64,000 bases of DNA from Candidatus Xiphinematobacter sp. Idaho Grape (lineage in GTDB: Bacteria > Verrucomicrobiota > Verrucomicrobiia > Chthoniobacterales > Xiphinematobacteraceae): NCBI RefSeq assembly GCF_001318295.1, contig NZ_CP012665.1:806001-870000 (forward strand). Direction: 5' to 3'. Positions 17,227-26,653 of the stretch are shown piece after piece. A model generated the notes under the pieces. It saw only the letters and a program-made list of their open reading frames with translations, had not been told where the DNA came from and made no database searches. Position numbers and translations under genes: made by a program. How positions within the stretch are numbered: the first letter of the stretch is position 1; each line of letters begins with the position of its first letter.

Positions 17227-18079
17227 ATGAGAGCTATCAAAGCTAGTAGTCTTTCTTCTCACGTCTCTTGTCATAGGAGGATGGCTTTTGTACTACCAAG
17301 AGTTTTTGGAACCTCAGCAGCTCTTCAAGCAGAGAAGGAAGCCAGGATTTGTTCATCTACAAGCATCTTCTGGGCCTAATGCTGCCTCGGACTGTACCCT
17401 AGCTTCGTTTGAGAGGGTAATGAATATCCTTTAAAAGATTAGGGGACACTGCCAAAGCTAGGGGAAGCCTGATTGACTTTCTTAACACACATCCCCCCAC
17501 TCCAATTCGCAAAAATTGCTGACGTCAAAAAGGCGCTTGGAGACCTCAATACAGGCAGGCTTTTCTCCGCGCTTCTTCTTCCCAGTAGAAAAAATATCCT
17601 ACATGGTAGTAGCTTGGGGCTCTCTTGCCCACATTGCTTCTAAATTTGGGAGCAGCGCCGAGCTCATTTTTCGGGTAAACAATCTTACAAATATCAATCT
17701 CCGTGTTGGTCAACAGTTGTTGGTTCCACAACTTGCGATAAGCATCTTAATAGACGGCAAAAGTCGTACTCTAACACTTCTCAATCACGGTCGGTTTTTT
17801 TTAAAAGGGATACCCCATTGTATCAATACGGATGACCAATCGATATGGAGTGCTCCAGACAGAAGGATAAGCTCGCTGTACGAGATGGGAAGCGTACCCC
17901 ATTCGGGGACAAAAACTATCTTTGCAGTAGACGTTTAGCCGTCTTGGCACAAGCCGGGTTTGGTAATCTGCCCTGCACAGGAGGAAATGGAGCCTGCTGC
18001 AGGAATCGTGTTAGCAGCTCCTGATATTGAAGAAATGTTCATGCTAATTCACCGTGGCACTTTAGTCACTATTCGGTAG
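17227..18079 (+). pseudogene. Broken LysM / L,D-transpeptidase (YkuD) gene
   Basis: Coding signal switches frame several times. A start at 17227 leads, one frame over, into a membrane anchor (VFLLTSLVIGGWLLYY), followed by a stop near 17434. A further block ADVKKALGDLNTG lies near 17517. Then comes a LysM domain (AHIASKFGSSAELIFRVNNL through RVGQQLLVPQ) at 17590-17730, and the beginning of a YkuD domain. The YkuD C-terminus, APDIEEMFMLIHRGTLVTIR, ends at TAG 18077 in another frame. The catalytic SHGCIR motif is reduced to GACCRN at the last frameshift. L,D-transpeptidases make 3-3 peptidoglycan cross-links, and this copy cannot be functional. Confidence 0.85.
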
Positions 18080-18103
18080 TGTACTACTAGTATTATCCCT
18101 CAC

Positions 18104-19069
18104 GTGTTTTTGAAAAAACCGATAGCCAAGTTAGAGCGTAAGCTGAAAAAATTGGCTCAGCACTCTAACAAAGGAGGTGGCGTGCGTCCCAAAGGAAAGA
18201 TTCAGCAAACGCGACGGAAGCCTGTTGATTCTAGCAGAGAGAATTACGAAAACCTGACAGCCTGGCAACGAGTGCAGCTTGCAAGACACACCTCTCGTCC
18301 ATATTTTCTGGACTATATACGAAAAGTCTTTACGGATTTTGTCGAATTAAAGGGTGACCGTTATTTTGGAGACGACCCGTCCATGCCATGTGGATTAGCA
18401 AAAATTGACGGCATGCCCTGCGTAGTTATTGGCCAACAAAAAGGCAGAAATGTTAAAGAAAACTTGCTCCGCAACTTTGGTAGTCCGCACCCAGAGGGTT
18501 ATCGCAAGGCGCTACGCCTAATGCACATGGGGGAAAAATTTCATCTACCTATCGTAGCGCTGATCGACACTCCAGGTGCCTATCCTGGCATTGGTGCCGA
18601 GGAGCGACATATCGCGAAAGCCATCGCTGTGAATATCCAGGAAATGATGGTTCTACGTACTCCGATCGTAGCAGCCATTATTGGAGAGGGTGGCTCAGGA
18701 GGAGCACTTGGGATAGGTGTAGCCGACCGCCTTCTCATGCTAGAGAATGCTTATTATTCAGTGATTAGCCCCGAGGGATGCGCTGCCATCCTTTGGAAGC
18801 ACCGTAAGTATGCACCTGAGGCCGCAGAAGCTCTAAAAGCCAATGCTTTCGATTTATACAAACAGGGGATTGTAGATGAGCTCGTTCCAGAACCTTTTGG
18901 GGGAGCCCATCAGGATATTGAGGCAACAGCCAACTACCTCAAATCTGCTCTTGTTGCTGCTTTGAGGAGTATTAGAAAACTCCCTATGGAGCAACTGCTT
19001 TGTGAGCGCTATTCCAAATTTCGCAAAATAGGGATTTTTTCTGAGGAAAGATCCCCCCCATTAAATTAA
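18104..19069 (+). CDS. accA: Acetyl-CoA carboxylase carboxyltransferase subunit alpha
   Basis: AccA, with AccD, transfers CO2 from biotin to acetyl-CoA, the first step of fatty acid synthesis. The 321 residues start at GTG 18104 and carry a long basic N-terminal helix. The crotonase-like core follows, with VELKGDRYFGDDP, PEGYRKALRLM, LIDTPGAYPGIGAEERHIA, and the oxyanion-hole GEGGSGGALGIGVADR. Length matches the E. coli protein (319). It follows the L,D-transpeptidase pseudogene directly and precedes tRNA-Ser. Its partner accD lies at 44 kb. Confidence 0.95.
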   Translation: MFLKKPIAKLERKLKKLAQHSNKGGGVRPKGKIQQTRRKPVDSSRENYENLTAWQRVQLARHTSRPYFLDYIRKVFTDFVELKGDRYFGDDPSMPCGLAKIDGMPCVVIGQQKGRNVKENLLRNFGSPHPEGYRKALRLMHMGEKFHLPIVALIDTPGAYPGIGAEERHIAKAIAVNIQEMMVLRTPIVAAIIGEGGSGGALGIGVADRLLMLENAYYSVISPEGCAAILWKHRKYAPEAAEALKANAFDLYKQGIVDELVPEPFGGAHQDIEATANYLKSALVAALRSIRKLPMEQLLCERYSKFRKIGIFSEERSPPLN

Positions 19070-19082
19070 GTTCTCTAGATTT

Positions 19083-19172
19083 GGAAGGGTGGCTGAGTTT
19101 GGGTTAAGGCACTCGATTCGAAATCGAGCGTAGGAAGAACACCTACCGTGGGTTCGAATCCCACCCCTTCCA
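19083..19172 (+). tRNA. tRNA-Ser (CGA)
   Basis: This is a class II tRNA with acceptor GGAAGGG/CCCTTCC, anticodon stem CTCGA/TCGAG around loop TTCGAAA (anticodon CGA at 19119-19121), a long variable arm, and T arm GTGGG-TTCGAAT-CCCAC. The long variable arm and anticodon both indicate serine (UCG codons). CCA is not encoded after the discriminator A at 19172. Confidence 0.97.
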
Positions 19173-19188
19173 CTACTAACTATCAGTA

Positions 19189-20232
19189 TCAGAGTTGTCG
19201 GATGGCTTCTTTTGCTAGCTTCCGCAAAGCTTCGGAGCACCGGACAAAGGAAACGGTCTCTAAGGCCCTTTGGTGCAGTGCCGCTATAACTTCTGTGTAG
19301 AGAGGTAAGCTGGTTAACAACCGGCTAGCATATGCTATTGTTTCCTCAAAGTCTTTCCTACTTGCTGGATATACGCTACTCAAGAGGTTGTCCAATGCTC
19401 CACCTCCTCCCAGAGAGGGTACGCCACAGAGCACCGCATCACCGGCAACTTGACCTGGAACACCGCTGCGGTCAAATTGCAGAACCAGTTTATGTTGAGC
19501 AATTAACCTAAGATAGTCGCTATAAGCAAGGCGCCCCTGTATAATCTGCAAGACACCTCGTCCAGCATCAATGCTCCGTAGCAAAGCATACCCGCGACTT
19601 CCCTCTGTATTGATGCAAGTGACGTGCATTCTTAATTGAGATGCAAGTTCGCAGGCAGACAAAACGGCTGCAGCATGATTCCTGGAGGGAACGAAAAATT
19701 CCCGTGTTCCAAGAAAGATCCCGGAACGCTCCCTGATGGGAAGGCGGAAATCCCATTCCTTAAAATCCAGTGGATATGGAGTAGGAATAAACTCACCAAG
19801 AGTCAAGTGTACTGCACGGTAAACGGGTAGTAGCCAGGGGGTACTTGCAAGGAATCCAGTAGCCATCCGGCCTATCTCCATAAATCGTGTGAAAACACGG
19901 GTATGAGAAAGCGATTGAGCCACTTGATGATAACCAGCCTCCTTCCAGGAGATAAGGAACGGAATCCTGCGAGACACAAATTTTTTTCCTACTTGTAAAG
20001 AATCAGAAAGATTACCCCTTAGTAGTACGAGAACTACTTTAGCTTGAATATCCGCCATCCGGCGGGTGAACCTCCCGCCAGTACATGCTGCGTAGGCGTG
20101 ATAGTTGACCGGGGGATGCCCTGCTGATACGCTAGGGGAGGGTGGTCCACCCGAGAAATCCTGGGTGGCATCTTTTCCACCAGGGTTGATAACATCCAAG
20201 CTTAACTCTCGCTGATTCTGAAGTTCCTCCAA
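19189..20232 (-). CDS. GT-B-like glycosyltransferase, uncharacterised
   Basis: The 347-residue protein has a two-domain GT-B look: an N-terminal half with VVLVLLRGNL and FLISWKEAGYHQVAQSL, and a C-terminal half with YSDYLRLIAQHKLVLQFDRSGVPGQVAGDAVLCGVPSLGG, a typical donor-site glycine-rich arrangement. I recall similar hypothetical glycosyltransferases in Verrucomicrobiota. The start is unsure: TTG 20232 gives the full frame, and ATG 20058 would drop 58 residues, including part of the conserved-looking region. It ends 17 bases after tRNA-Ser (convergent). Acceptor and sugar are unknown. Confidence 0.6.
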   Translation of the reverse strand: MEELQNQRELSLDVINPGGKDATQDFSGGPPSPSVSAGHPPVNYHAYAACTGGRFTRRMADIQAKVVLVLLRGNLSDSLQVGKKFVSRRIPFLISWKEAGYHQVAQSLSHTRVFTRFMEIGRMATGFLASTPWLLPVYRAVHLTLGEFIPTPYPLDFKEWDFRLPIRERSGIFLGTREFFVPSRNHAAAVLSACELASQLRMHVTCINTEGSRGYALLRSIDAGRGVLQIIQGRLAYSDYLRLIAQHKLVLQFDRSGVPGQVAGDAVLCGVPSLGGGGALDNLLSSVYPASRKDFEETIAYASRLLTSLPLYTEVIAALHQRALETVSFVRCSEALRKLAKEAIRQL

Positions 20233-20660
20233 ATCTATGTCATCTCGGATGATCTATGATGTCCAACTGCCTCGCAACTAGGTTCAAAAATTTGGAGCCG
20301 GCGACGAATTTCTGCAATCCTCTGAGGAGTCCCCCAAACTTTTTTCTGAGACCAGTCGATAACATTCACCACTTGTTATATCTCCCTGGGGAAGACGCGG
20401 CGAAAAAGCAGCCATGTTGACTCGTGACCACCTGCTCAAGCACAATCCCCAGCGATGTTTCTTTAACTATCAGATTCAGGTTCCATTCGCAACCTTCTAA
20501 GAACAGCTAGTGTCGCGAAACGAAAACCATAGGGAACGCCATAGTTGGTCACAGCGCACAGCGGTCGAATAGTGTCTGCTAAGGCAGTAAGGTTAGGGGC
20601 AGGAAAGAGGTTCCAGAGAATGCCAATCCAATTTGCCTTTCCGAAAGAAAAAAGGCACAC
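20233..20660 (-). pseudogene. Decayed gene remnants upstream of the GT-B gene
   Basis: On the minus strand three coding-like blocks are split by stops and frame changes: LTALADTIRPLCAVTNYGV with PYGFRFATLAVLRRL (ending at 20463), SLGIVLEQVVTSQHGCFF (about 20370-20460), and VIDWSQKKVWGTPQRIAEIR (about 20260-20360). The order and strand match the following glycosyltransferase, so they may be one decayed envelope-polysaccharide gene. I do not recognise the family. A small intact gene at 20463-20660 cannot be excluded. The remaining 25 bases to pckG show nothing. Confidence 0.4.
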
Positions 20661-20685
20661 CCAATTCCACCGAAAAACGAGATAA

Positions 20686-22545
20686 ATGGCACTGCCGGCC
20701 AGCTATCAACAGTTTGTACCTTCCTTTCTTGCCCTAGTGAATATTCAGGGGCAAAGTGCGTTCATGACATCTATTAGCACACACTTTGGAAGTACACAGC
20801 CTACTCATGCTGCTATTCTGGAATGGGTTAAGAAAGTTGCTTCGCTTACTAAGCCAGACATGATCTTTTGGTGTGATGGAACGGAAGGGGAAAAAAGTTA
20901 CCTACTTAGCCAGGCAGTGCAAGGAGGTGTCCTTCATCCTTTAAACCAAAAAAAGTGGCCTGGCTGCTATTATCACCGCTCCCACCCAAATGATGTTGCA
21001 CGCGCTGAGCAGCATACTTTTATCTGTACTGAGAATAAAGAGGAGGCTGGCCCTACAAATAATTGGACAGAGCCCAAGAAAATGTATCAAAAACTTTATG
21101 AGATACTTCAAGGTAGTATGCAAGGCCGCACCCTCTTTGTCGTTCCCTACCTTATGGGCCCCCCCCAGTCCACATTGAGCAAAGTTGGCATCGAGTTGAC
21201 TGACTCTATCTATGTCGTGCTTAACATGCGCATTATGACTCGTGTAGGAGCGGTTGCCTACCAGCAGCTGTTTCATGAGAATGGTTTTAACCGCGGTATC
21301 CATTCTCTGTTAGACTGTAGCCTAGATCGGCGTTTCATCTGCCACTTTCCTACAGACAACGCAATTATTTCTGTTGGTTCAGGTTATGGTGGAAATGCAC
21401 TCCTCGGAAAAAAATGCCTTGCTCTACGCATCGGCTCTGTGCTGGGGAAAAAGCAGGGATGGCTAGCTGAACATATGCTTCTCCTCTGTGTAGAAAGCCC
21501 ATCTGGTGAGAAGTTTTATGTAGCTGCCGCCTTTCCGTCCGCTTGTGGCAAAACTAATTTTGCCATGATGATTCCTCCAAAAGCCTTACAGGGATGGACA
21601 ATTACTACTATTGGAGACGACATTGCCTGGATGCATCCAGGCTCTGATGGCCGACTCCACGCCATTAACCCTGAGACAGGTTACTTTGGGGTTATACCTG
21701 GGACTAGCAGACAGTCTAATCCAAATGCTATGCGCTGTATAGAAAAGGACACTCTCTTCACTAATGTAGCTGTTACTCTAGATGGAGATGTCTGGTGGGA
21801 AGGTAAGGATGGTACTCCACCAGATAATTTACTCGATTGGCAAGGCAATCCTTGGGATCCAAAAAGTGAAAAGAAGGCGGCACATCCTAATGGCCGTTTC
21901 ACAGCTTCGATGTACAATAATCCGATGTTGGCAGGAGAGGTAGATAATCCTCAAGGGGTGCCCATCGATGCTATCATTTTTGGTGGTCGTCGAGCTACTA
22001 CGATACCTCTGGTCTTTGAAGCCTTTAATTGGATACATGGTGTATACATTGGTTCTACCGTAAGCTCGGAAATGACAGCTGCCGCCTTCGGCGAAACGGG
22101 ACAAGTTCGCCGCGACCCTATGGCCATGCTTCCCTTTTGTGGGTACAACATGGGAAGTTACTTCCAGCATTGGCTGAACATAGGCCGCCGCATTGCTACT
22201 CCGCCAAGGATCTTTCACGTAAACTTGTTCCGAAAAGATAATGACGGCAATTACCTCTGGCCTGGATATAGTGAAAACATGCGTATACTTAAGTGGGTTA
22301 TAGGGCGTTGCAAAAACTCCACCGGAGCCTCGGAAAGTCCAATTGGCTGGATCCCAAGCTACCAAGACCTGGACTGGGCCGGTCTATCCGAAGTTACTCC
22401 GGAGAAGTTTGATCAACTAATGAAGATTGATCCCGAGGAGTGGTTTCATGAACTCACCTCACAGGGCGAACTTTTCATGAAAATCTATCCTACTCTTCCG
22501 AAGGAACTCATCTATCAGCGCGAGCTGCTAATCGCCCGGTTATAA
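20686..22545 (+). CDS. pckG: Phosphoenolpyruvate carboxykinase (GTP)
   Basis: PEPCK converts oxaloacetate plus GTP to PEP and CO2, the gateway to gluconeogenesis. At 619 residues it is the GTP form (about 600-620). The kinase P-loop appears as FPSACGKTNFAMM, followed by the metal-binding GDDIAWM. The guanine/ribose region IFGGRRATTIPLVFEAF and the C-terminal FGETGQVRRDPMAMLPFCGYNMG are also present. ATG 20686 is the full-length start; ATG 20764 (MTSISTHFG) is a plausible shorter start. Convergent with the histidine kinase gene. Confidence 0.95.
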   Translation: MALPASYQQFVPSFLALVNIQGQSAFMTSISTHFGSTQPTHAAILEWVKKVASLTKPDMIFWCDGTEGEKSYLLSQAVQGGVLHPLNQKKWPGCYYHRSHPNDVARAEQHTFICTENKEEAGPTNNWTEPKKMYQKLYEILQGSMQGRTLFVVPYLMGPPQSTLSKVGIELTDSIYVVLNMRIMTRVGAVAYQQLFHENGFNRGIHSLLDCSLDRRFICHFPTDNAIISVGSGYGGNALLGKKCLALRIGSVLGKKQGWLAEHMLLLCVESPSGEKFYVAAAFPSACGKTNFAMMIPPKALQGWTITTIGDDIAWMHPGSDGRLHAINPETGYFGVIPGTSRQSNPNAMRCIEKDTLFTNVAVTLDGDVWWEGKDGTPPDNLLDWQGNPWDPKSEKKAAHPNGRFTASMYNNPMLAGEVDNPQGVPIDAIIFGGRRATTIPLVFEAFNWIHGVYIGSTVSSEMTAAAFGETGQVRRDPMAMLPFCGYNMGSYFQHWLNIGRRIATPPRIFHVNLFRKDNDGNYLWPGYSENMRILKWVIGRCKNSTGASESPIGWIPSYQDLDWAGLSEVTPEKFDQLMKIDPEEWFHELTSQGELFMKIYPTLPKELIYQRELLIARL

Positions 22546-22600
22546 AACGCGCGTTATGGCTGGGGGTCACATCACAACCGCAAGCTATAGATAGTTTTGG

Positions 22601-23794
22601 CTATGTTGTCTCTCTTTTTAGCCCCGATCGGGGACAACCCGAGTTTAGGAGGCGCGTTCGTTGGACGGTGCATGGTAGTCGTAAAATAACGCTTACTCCC
22701 TTTCCCTCAATACTTTCAATACCAACTTCTCCTCCATGCGCCTGGAGTATACGCTTGACAACCATAAGTCCCAATCCAGATCCAGATTCTCTGGTGGTAA
22801 AGTATGGCGCAAAGATATGCGACATGTTTTCTGCCGGAATTCCTGGTCCCGTATCAGAAAAAATGACGAAGGCGCAAGATGCATCTACTCCAGTTTTTAT
22901 CCGTAGAATACCGCCTGTCTTCATAGCCTGAAAGGCATTACGGATGACGTTGTAAAAAGCCTGTTTGAGCTGATTACGGTCCACACGTAACTTTAATAGT
23001 GTGCTTCCCAGTTCAAGCTCTACAAGGATATCGCGGTTAGAAATTTCCACCTGAAGGAAGGCAACGGATTCCTGCACCAGGCAATTAAGGTTTTCCACAT
23101 CCAACTTAAGAGGTTGGGGGCGGATTGCTCGCAGAAATTGAGTAGTGATTTGATCTAAACGGGCGACTTCATGCCGAGCCACACCGACGGATTTCTCTAG
23201 TTCCATGCGGAGAGACTTCGGCAACTTCTTCATGCAGCGCTTCATGAGCTGTAGATGAATATCTAGGGAATTGAGGGGATTACCTATCTCATGGGCAATA
23301 CCAGCTGCCAGGAGAGTTAAAGCAGAGGAGCGCTCAGATTCAATCGTGGCCTGAGTCATACGACGTGTTTCTGTGATGTCTCGTAAAATAATTCCCTGTC
23401 CTTCCAACTGCATTTCCTTTTCTATTCCCGCCTCACTCATCAGTGGTACCACATAAAAATTTAGAAACCGATGCTGAGGATAACAGACTTCTAGGTCTCC
23501 ACTTATAGTTGCTGTAGCACCAGAGACTGCTTCTAAATCAAGACCATGCATAATTTCCCCAACAGAAGTCCCTAAACTAGCATCTTCTTGGATTCCAAAA
23601 AACGCGCACGCCGAGCGGTTAAGATAAAGAACTTTGCCTTGAATGTCAGTAACAATGACACCTTCTAGGATTGCATTAAAAATGGTTTCTAAAAATCCCT
23701 TCTCCCGTGCCAGATTCTCCAAATAGACTTGTACCTCCCCAGGGGAAATACGCGGAATCCGACCTAGCAATTTCTCAAGGAACGCGCGCTTCAT
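22601..23794 (-). CDS. PAS-domain sensor histidine kinase, NtrB-like
   Basis: The 397 residues contain no obvious transmembrane helix, so it is a cytoplasmic kinase. A PAS domain (about 35-145, with ILEGVIVTDIQGKVLYLN) precedes the HisKA dimerisation helix with the phospho-accepting histidine in AHEIGNPLNS (about residue 168). The HATPase domain follows, with N box NVIRNAFQAM, G1 DTGPGIP, F box and G2 GSGLGL. The arrangement resembles NtrB/AtoS-type partners of sigma-54 activators, and the only response regulator in the window (53.5 kb) is of that class. ATG 23794 is preferred over TTG 23806. No regulator is adjacent. Confidence 0.9.
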   Translation of the reverse strand: MKRAFLEKLLGRIPRISPGEVQVYLENLAREKGFLETIFNAILEGVIVTDIQGKVLYLNRSACAFFGIQEDASLGTSVGEIMHGLDLEAVSGATATISGDLEVCYPQHRFLNFYVVPLMSEAGIEKEMQLEGQGIILRDITETRRMTQATIESERSSALTLLAAGIAHEIGNPLNSLDIHLQLMKRCMKKLPKSLRMELEKSVGVARHEVARLDQITTQFLRAIRPQPLKLDVENLNCLVQESVAFLQVEISNRDILVELELGSTLLKLRVDRNQLKQAFYNVIRNAFQAMKTGGILRIKTGVDASCAFVIFSDTGPGIPAENMSHIFAPYFTTRESGSGLGLMVVKRILQAHGGEVGIESIEGKGVSVILRLPCTVQRTRLLNSGCPRSGLKRETT

Positions 23795-23806
23795 AAAACA
23801 AGACAA

Positions 23807-24116
23807 TTAAGACTTAGCCAAAACGATGAGGTATTGGTAGGGTACTCTAAACTGTAAGCTCCAATCCTAAACTTGTCGTTGTGTACTCAACACCTCCACT
23901 TTGATCGTGCTTGCTTCAGCGGAACTTGACGTACATCGAGGTACTCTAAATTTTTTCCTAAACGCATGAGACTGAGGCGCACTAACTGAACAAGTAGCGT
24001 ACGGGGTTTTCTACAAGTTGAGAGAAAACTTAGATACCCAGCGCCGCTATTCGTCTTTTTTCTAGTTAACAGATCGTTTTGGAGCTAAAACTACGCAAAC
24101 AGTAACACCCACAAAG
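23807..24116. other. Gene-poor spacer
   Basis: About 310 bases lie between leuA (3' side) and the histidine kinase start, both on the minus strand. I see no RNA gene, repeat or recognisable protein fragment. The histidine kinase promoter should lie at the low end of this region. Confidence 0.4.
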
Positions 24117-25778
24117 TTACGTTAGACGGTTCAATGCGCTAACCACTGCTTGTATAGAAGCTAGTTCAATGTTGGTGTCTATCCCTGCTCCCCAAATGTG
24201 TTTCTTTCCAGAGAGAAGTTGCACATATGCAATGGCGCTCGCCTCCGAACCGAATCCTAAAGCGTGCTCCCTATAGTAGGCAACTTCGAAATGGGGCCCA
24301 CCTGCTTCTCTGATGGCATCGACAAATGCAGCAATTGGGCCGTTTGCCTTTCCTACTAAGCGAATAGCCCTTGTGTTATGGAAGACTGTGGCCTGGCACT
24401 GAAAAAGCCCCCCCGGATCTTCTTCCATCTGAAATCGCTCTAACTTCCATGGTGTATCAAGATTTACGTATTCACGACAAAAGATTGCGCGCAGCTCCGT
24501 AGAGCTTACTTCACGCCCGAGATGATCTATTTCGTCATTGGCAATCGGGCCAAATTCCCTTTGCATCTCCTTCGGCAGTTCAATGCCACACTCGCTCTCC
24601 AGCAAAAAGGCCACTCCACCCTTTCCACTTTGACTATTCACCCGGATCACTTCATGGTACTCTCTGCCGATGTCCCTTGGGTCAATCGTTAAGTACGGGA
24701 CGTCCCAAGTGCTCCGTCTACCCTTTTCCCACTCCGCCAGTCCTTTTTTAATAGCATCCTGGTGAGATCCACTAAATGCAGTAAAAACCAACTCACCGGC
24801 ATAAGGGTGACGTACAGGAATAGCCATGCCTGTACAGCGTACGTAAGCTTCAACTAGTTCATTGAAGCGGCTCAAGTCCAAGCCAGGGTGGATACCGTGC
24901 ATGTAAAGGTTAAAGGAAATAGTCACAATGTCTAGATTTCCGGTTCGCTCCCCATTTCCAAAAAGAGTACCCTCCACACGGTCTGCTCCTGCTAATAAGG
25001 CAAGCTCCGCAGCTGCGATCCCTGTACCACGGTCATTGTGGGTATGCACACTGATGATCGCAGATTCCCTATGTTCTAAATTTCGGCAGAACCATTCCAC
25101 TTGGTCAGCAAAAACATTAGGCATTGCTACTTCCATTGTAGCAGGCAGATTGAGAATTATCTTTCGTTGAGGAAAGGCCCCCCACTCTACCATCACTGCC
25201 TCGCATATATCACGGGCGAAGTCGACCTCAGCACAAGAAAAACTCTCTGGGGAATATTGCAGAATTACTTCCGTTTCCTTTAGCAAGGCGTCTGCACATT
25301 CCTTAATCCATCGAGTGCCCTGTACGGCCAGCTCTAGTATTTGAGGCTTATCCATACCAAAAACTGCCCGTCGTTGAGCTGGAGAAATCGAATTATAGAG
25401 GTGGATAATAACACGCCTGGCTCCCTTAAGGGATTGCACAGTTCTTTCGATTAAATCTTTTCTTGCTTGGACCAAAACCTGCACTGTAACGTCGTCGGGG
25501 ATCCGGTTTTCCTCTATCAGATGCCGATTAAAGCTATACTCAGTTTTGGATGCTGCTGGAAAACCAATCTCGATCTCCTTAAAGCCGCATTGCGATAGAG
25601 TCTGAAACAAATCTAGTTTTTGTCCTATGCTCATCGGAACGGCCAGAGACTGATTCCCATCTCTTAGATCCACACTGCACCATATTGGAGGGTGATCCAA
25701 AAGTCTATCCGGCCAGGTACGATCTTGAAAGGTAATAGGATGAAAGCGAACATACTTTTGGGAGGGGTTATCTAACAT
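24117..25778 (-). CDS. leuA: 2-isopropylmalate synthase
   Basis: LeuA condenses 2-ketoisovalerate with acetyl-CoA, the first committed leucine step. The 553 residues fit the longer actinobacterial/LeuA2 type: it begins KYVRFHPITFQDRTWPDR and has WCSVDLRDGNQSLAVPM, the DRDG-like catalytic/metal motif. HTHNDRGTGIAAAELALLAGADRVEGTLFGNGERTGN supplies the metal histidines and HxN pattern. A C-terminal regulatory domain for leucine feedback follows (from about residue 420). ATG 25778 is chosen over the longer frame start because it gives the family's normal beginning. Remaining leucine genes are not in the window. Confidence 0.94.
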   Translation of the reverse strand: MLDNPSQKYVRFHPITFQDRTWPDRLLDHPPIWCSVDLRDGNQSLAVPMSIGQKLDLFQTLSQCGFKEIEIGFPAASKTEYSFNRHLIEENRIPDDVTVQVLVQARKDLIERTVQSLKGARRVIIHLYNSISPAQRRAVFGMDKPQILELAVQGTRWIKECADALLKETEVILQYSPESFSCAEVDFARDICEAVMVEWGAFPQRKIILNLPATMEVAMPNVFADQVEWFCRNLEHRESAIISVHTHNDRGTGIAAAELALLAGADRVEGTLFGNGERTGNLDIVTISFNLYMHGIHPGLDLSRFNELVEAYVRCTGMAIPVRHPYAGELVFTAFSGSHQDAIKKGLAEWEKGRRSTWDVPYLTIDPRDIGREYHEVIRVNSQSGKGGVAFLLESECGIELPKEMQREFGPIANDEIDHLGREVSSTELRAIFCREYVNLDTPWKLERFQMEEDPGGLFQCQATVFHNTRAIRLVGKANGPIAAFVDAIREAGGPHFEVAYYREHALGFGSEASAIAYVQLLSGKKHIWGAGIDTNIELASIQAVVSALNRLT

Positions 25779-26653
25779 GGTAGAACAAGCGGGATGATAT
25801 GGGAGGGAAAGCAAATTCTCGAGCAAAGTTTGATTTTAAAGCAAAAAACTCTCTTTCGGGGAAAAAGCGTCACATTTCTGGATAAAGTCCATTTTTTTGT
25901 AACTGCTCCACCCCTGTAAGTTATTCTCTTCTTCCTTGAAAGGGGCAATTTCAGTTGAATCCCCATGGTAACACACTGTACCTTCCCGATGAAGCCTTGC
26001 CTCCAAAACTCGCTCCTTAAGTAGAAAGCGGAGCAGCTACAAGCTAAAATACCCAGCGCAGATCATTCCTCTCCGAGGAAGCCTTCCTCCCAGCACCTCC
26101 CCCTTCAGGGGGTGAGGCAAAAAAGCGGTTTCGCTCAGGGCAGCAGTTTGCATTGCTAGACAGAGAAAGTCATTCACATTTCTCGGCGTTACCACGAGTT
26201 GGAAAATGCAGAGATAATCTAAATCTACTGGGGTCCAATATGTCCTCATTTTATGAGGCTCCCTCCTCTGTCGTATGCCATTGACACCCAGGCAATTATG
26301 AGCTACCAGCGTACCAACTACTAAATGCAGTTCCTTCCCAATTGGATTCTATCTACGTTATCAGGTCTAGGTTTGTAGAGATAGGTTTCTCCCGACACAC
26401 ACGCTTGTCCTAATTTCCAAATTCCATGAGATGCGGGCAGATGTAGGGCTTCCAGTATAGATTATAAAAAGATCTCCCTTCAATCTTTGCTCTAAAGACT
26501 CGTAATACAAGCAACCGTCACGGGTTTAATGGTTTGGGAGTAATAATACAAGCGTTGGTCCATGTGATTCTTCAAAGTAAAAGCTTTAGCGAGGCCATAT
26601 ATACTCTTCGTGGAGAGTCTTTCCCTTGCTGTGTAGGAATAGTGTGCATGGCA
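25779..26653. other. Long gene-poor region, probably decayed DNA
   Basis: About 875 bases show no intact gene. A GC-rich hairpin with five C:G pairs around TTCA lies near 26098-26122. A minus-strand stretch near 26340-26450 reads like coding sequence (GIWKLGQACVSGETYLYKPR) before hitting stops, but I cannot assign it. Other short open frames look like chance. This is probably the residue of one or more lost genes. Confidence 0.4.

Noticed and set aside
26098-26130. GC hairpin as a terminator
   Set aside because: It is followed by A bases on the plus strand and preceded by T bases on the minus, so it lacks a T-run in either transcription direction.
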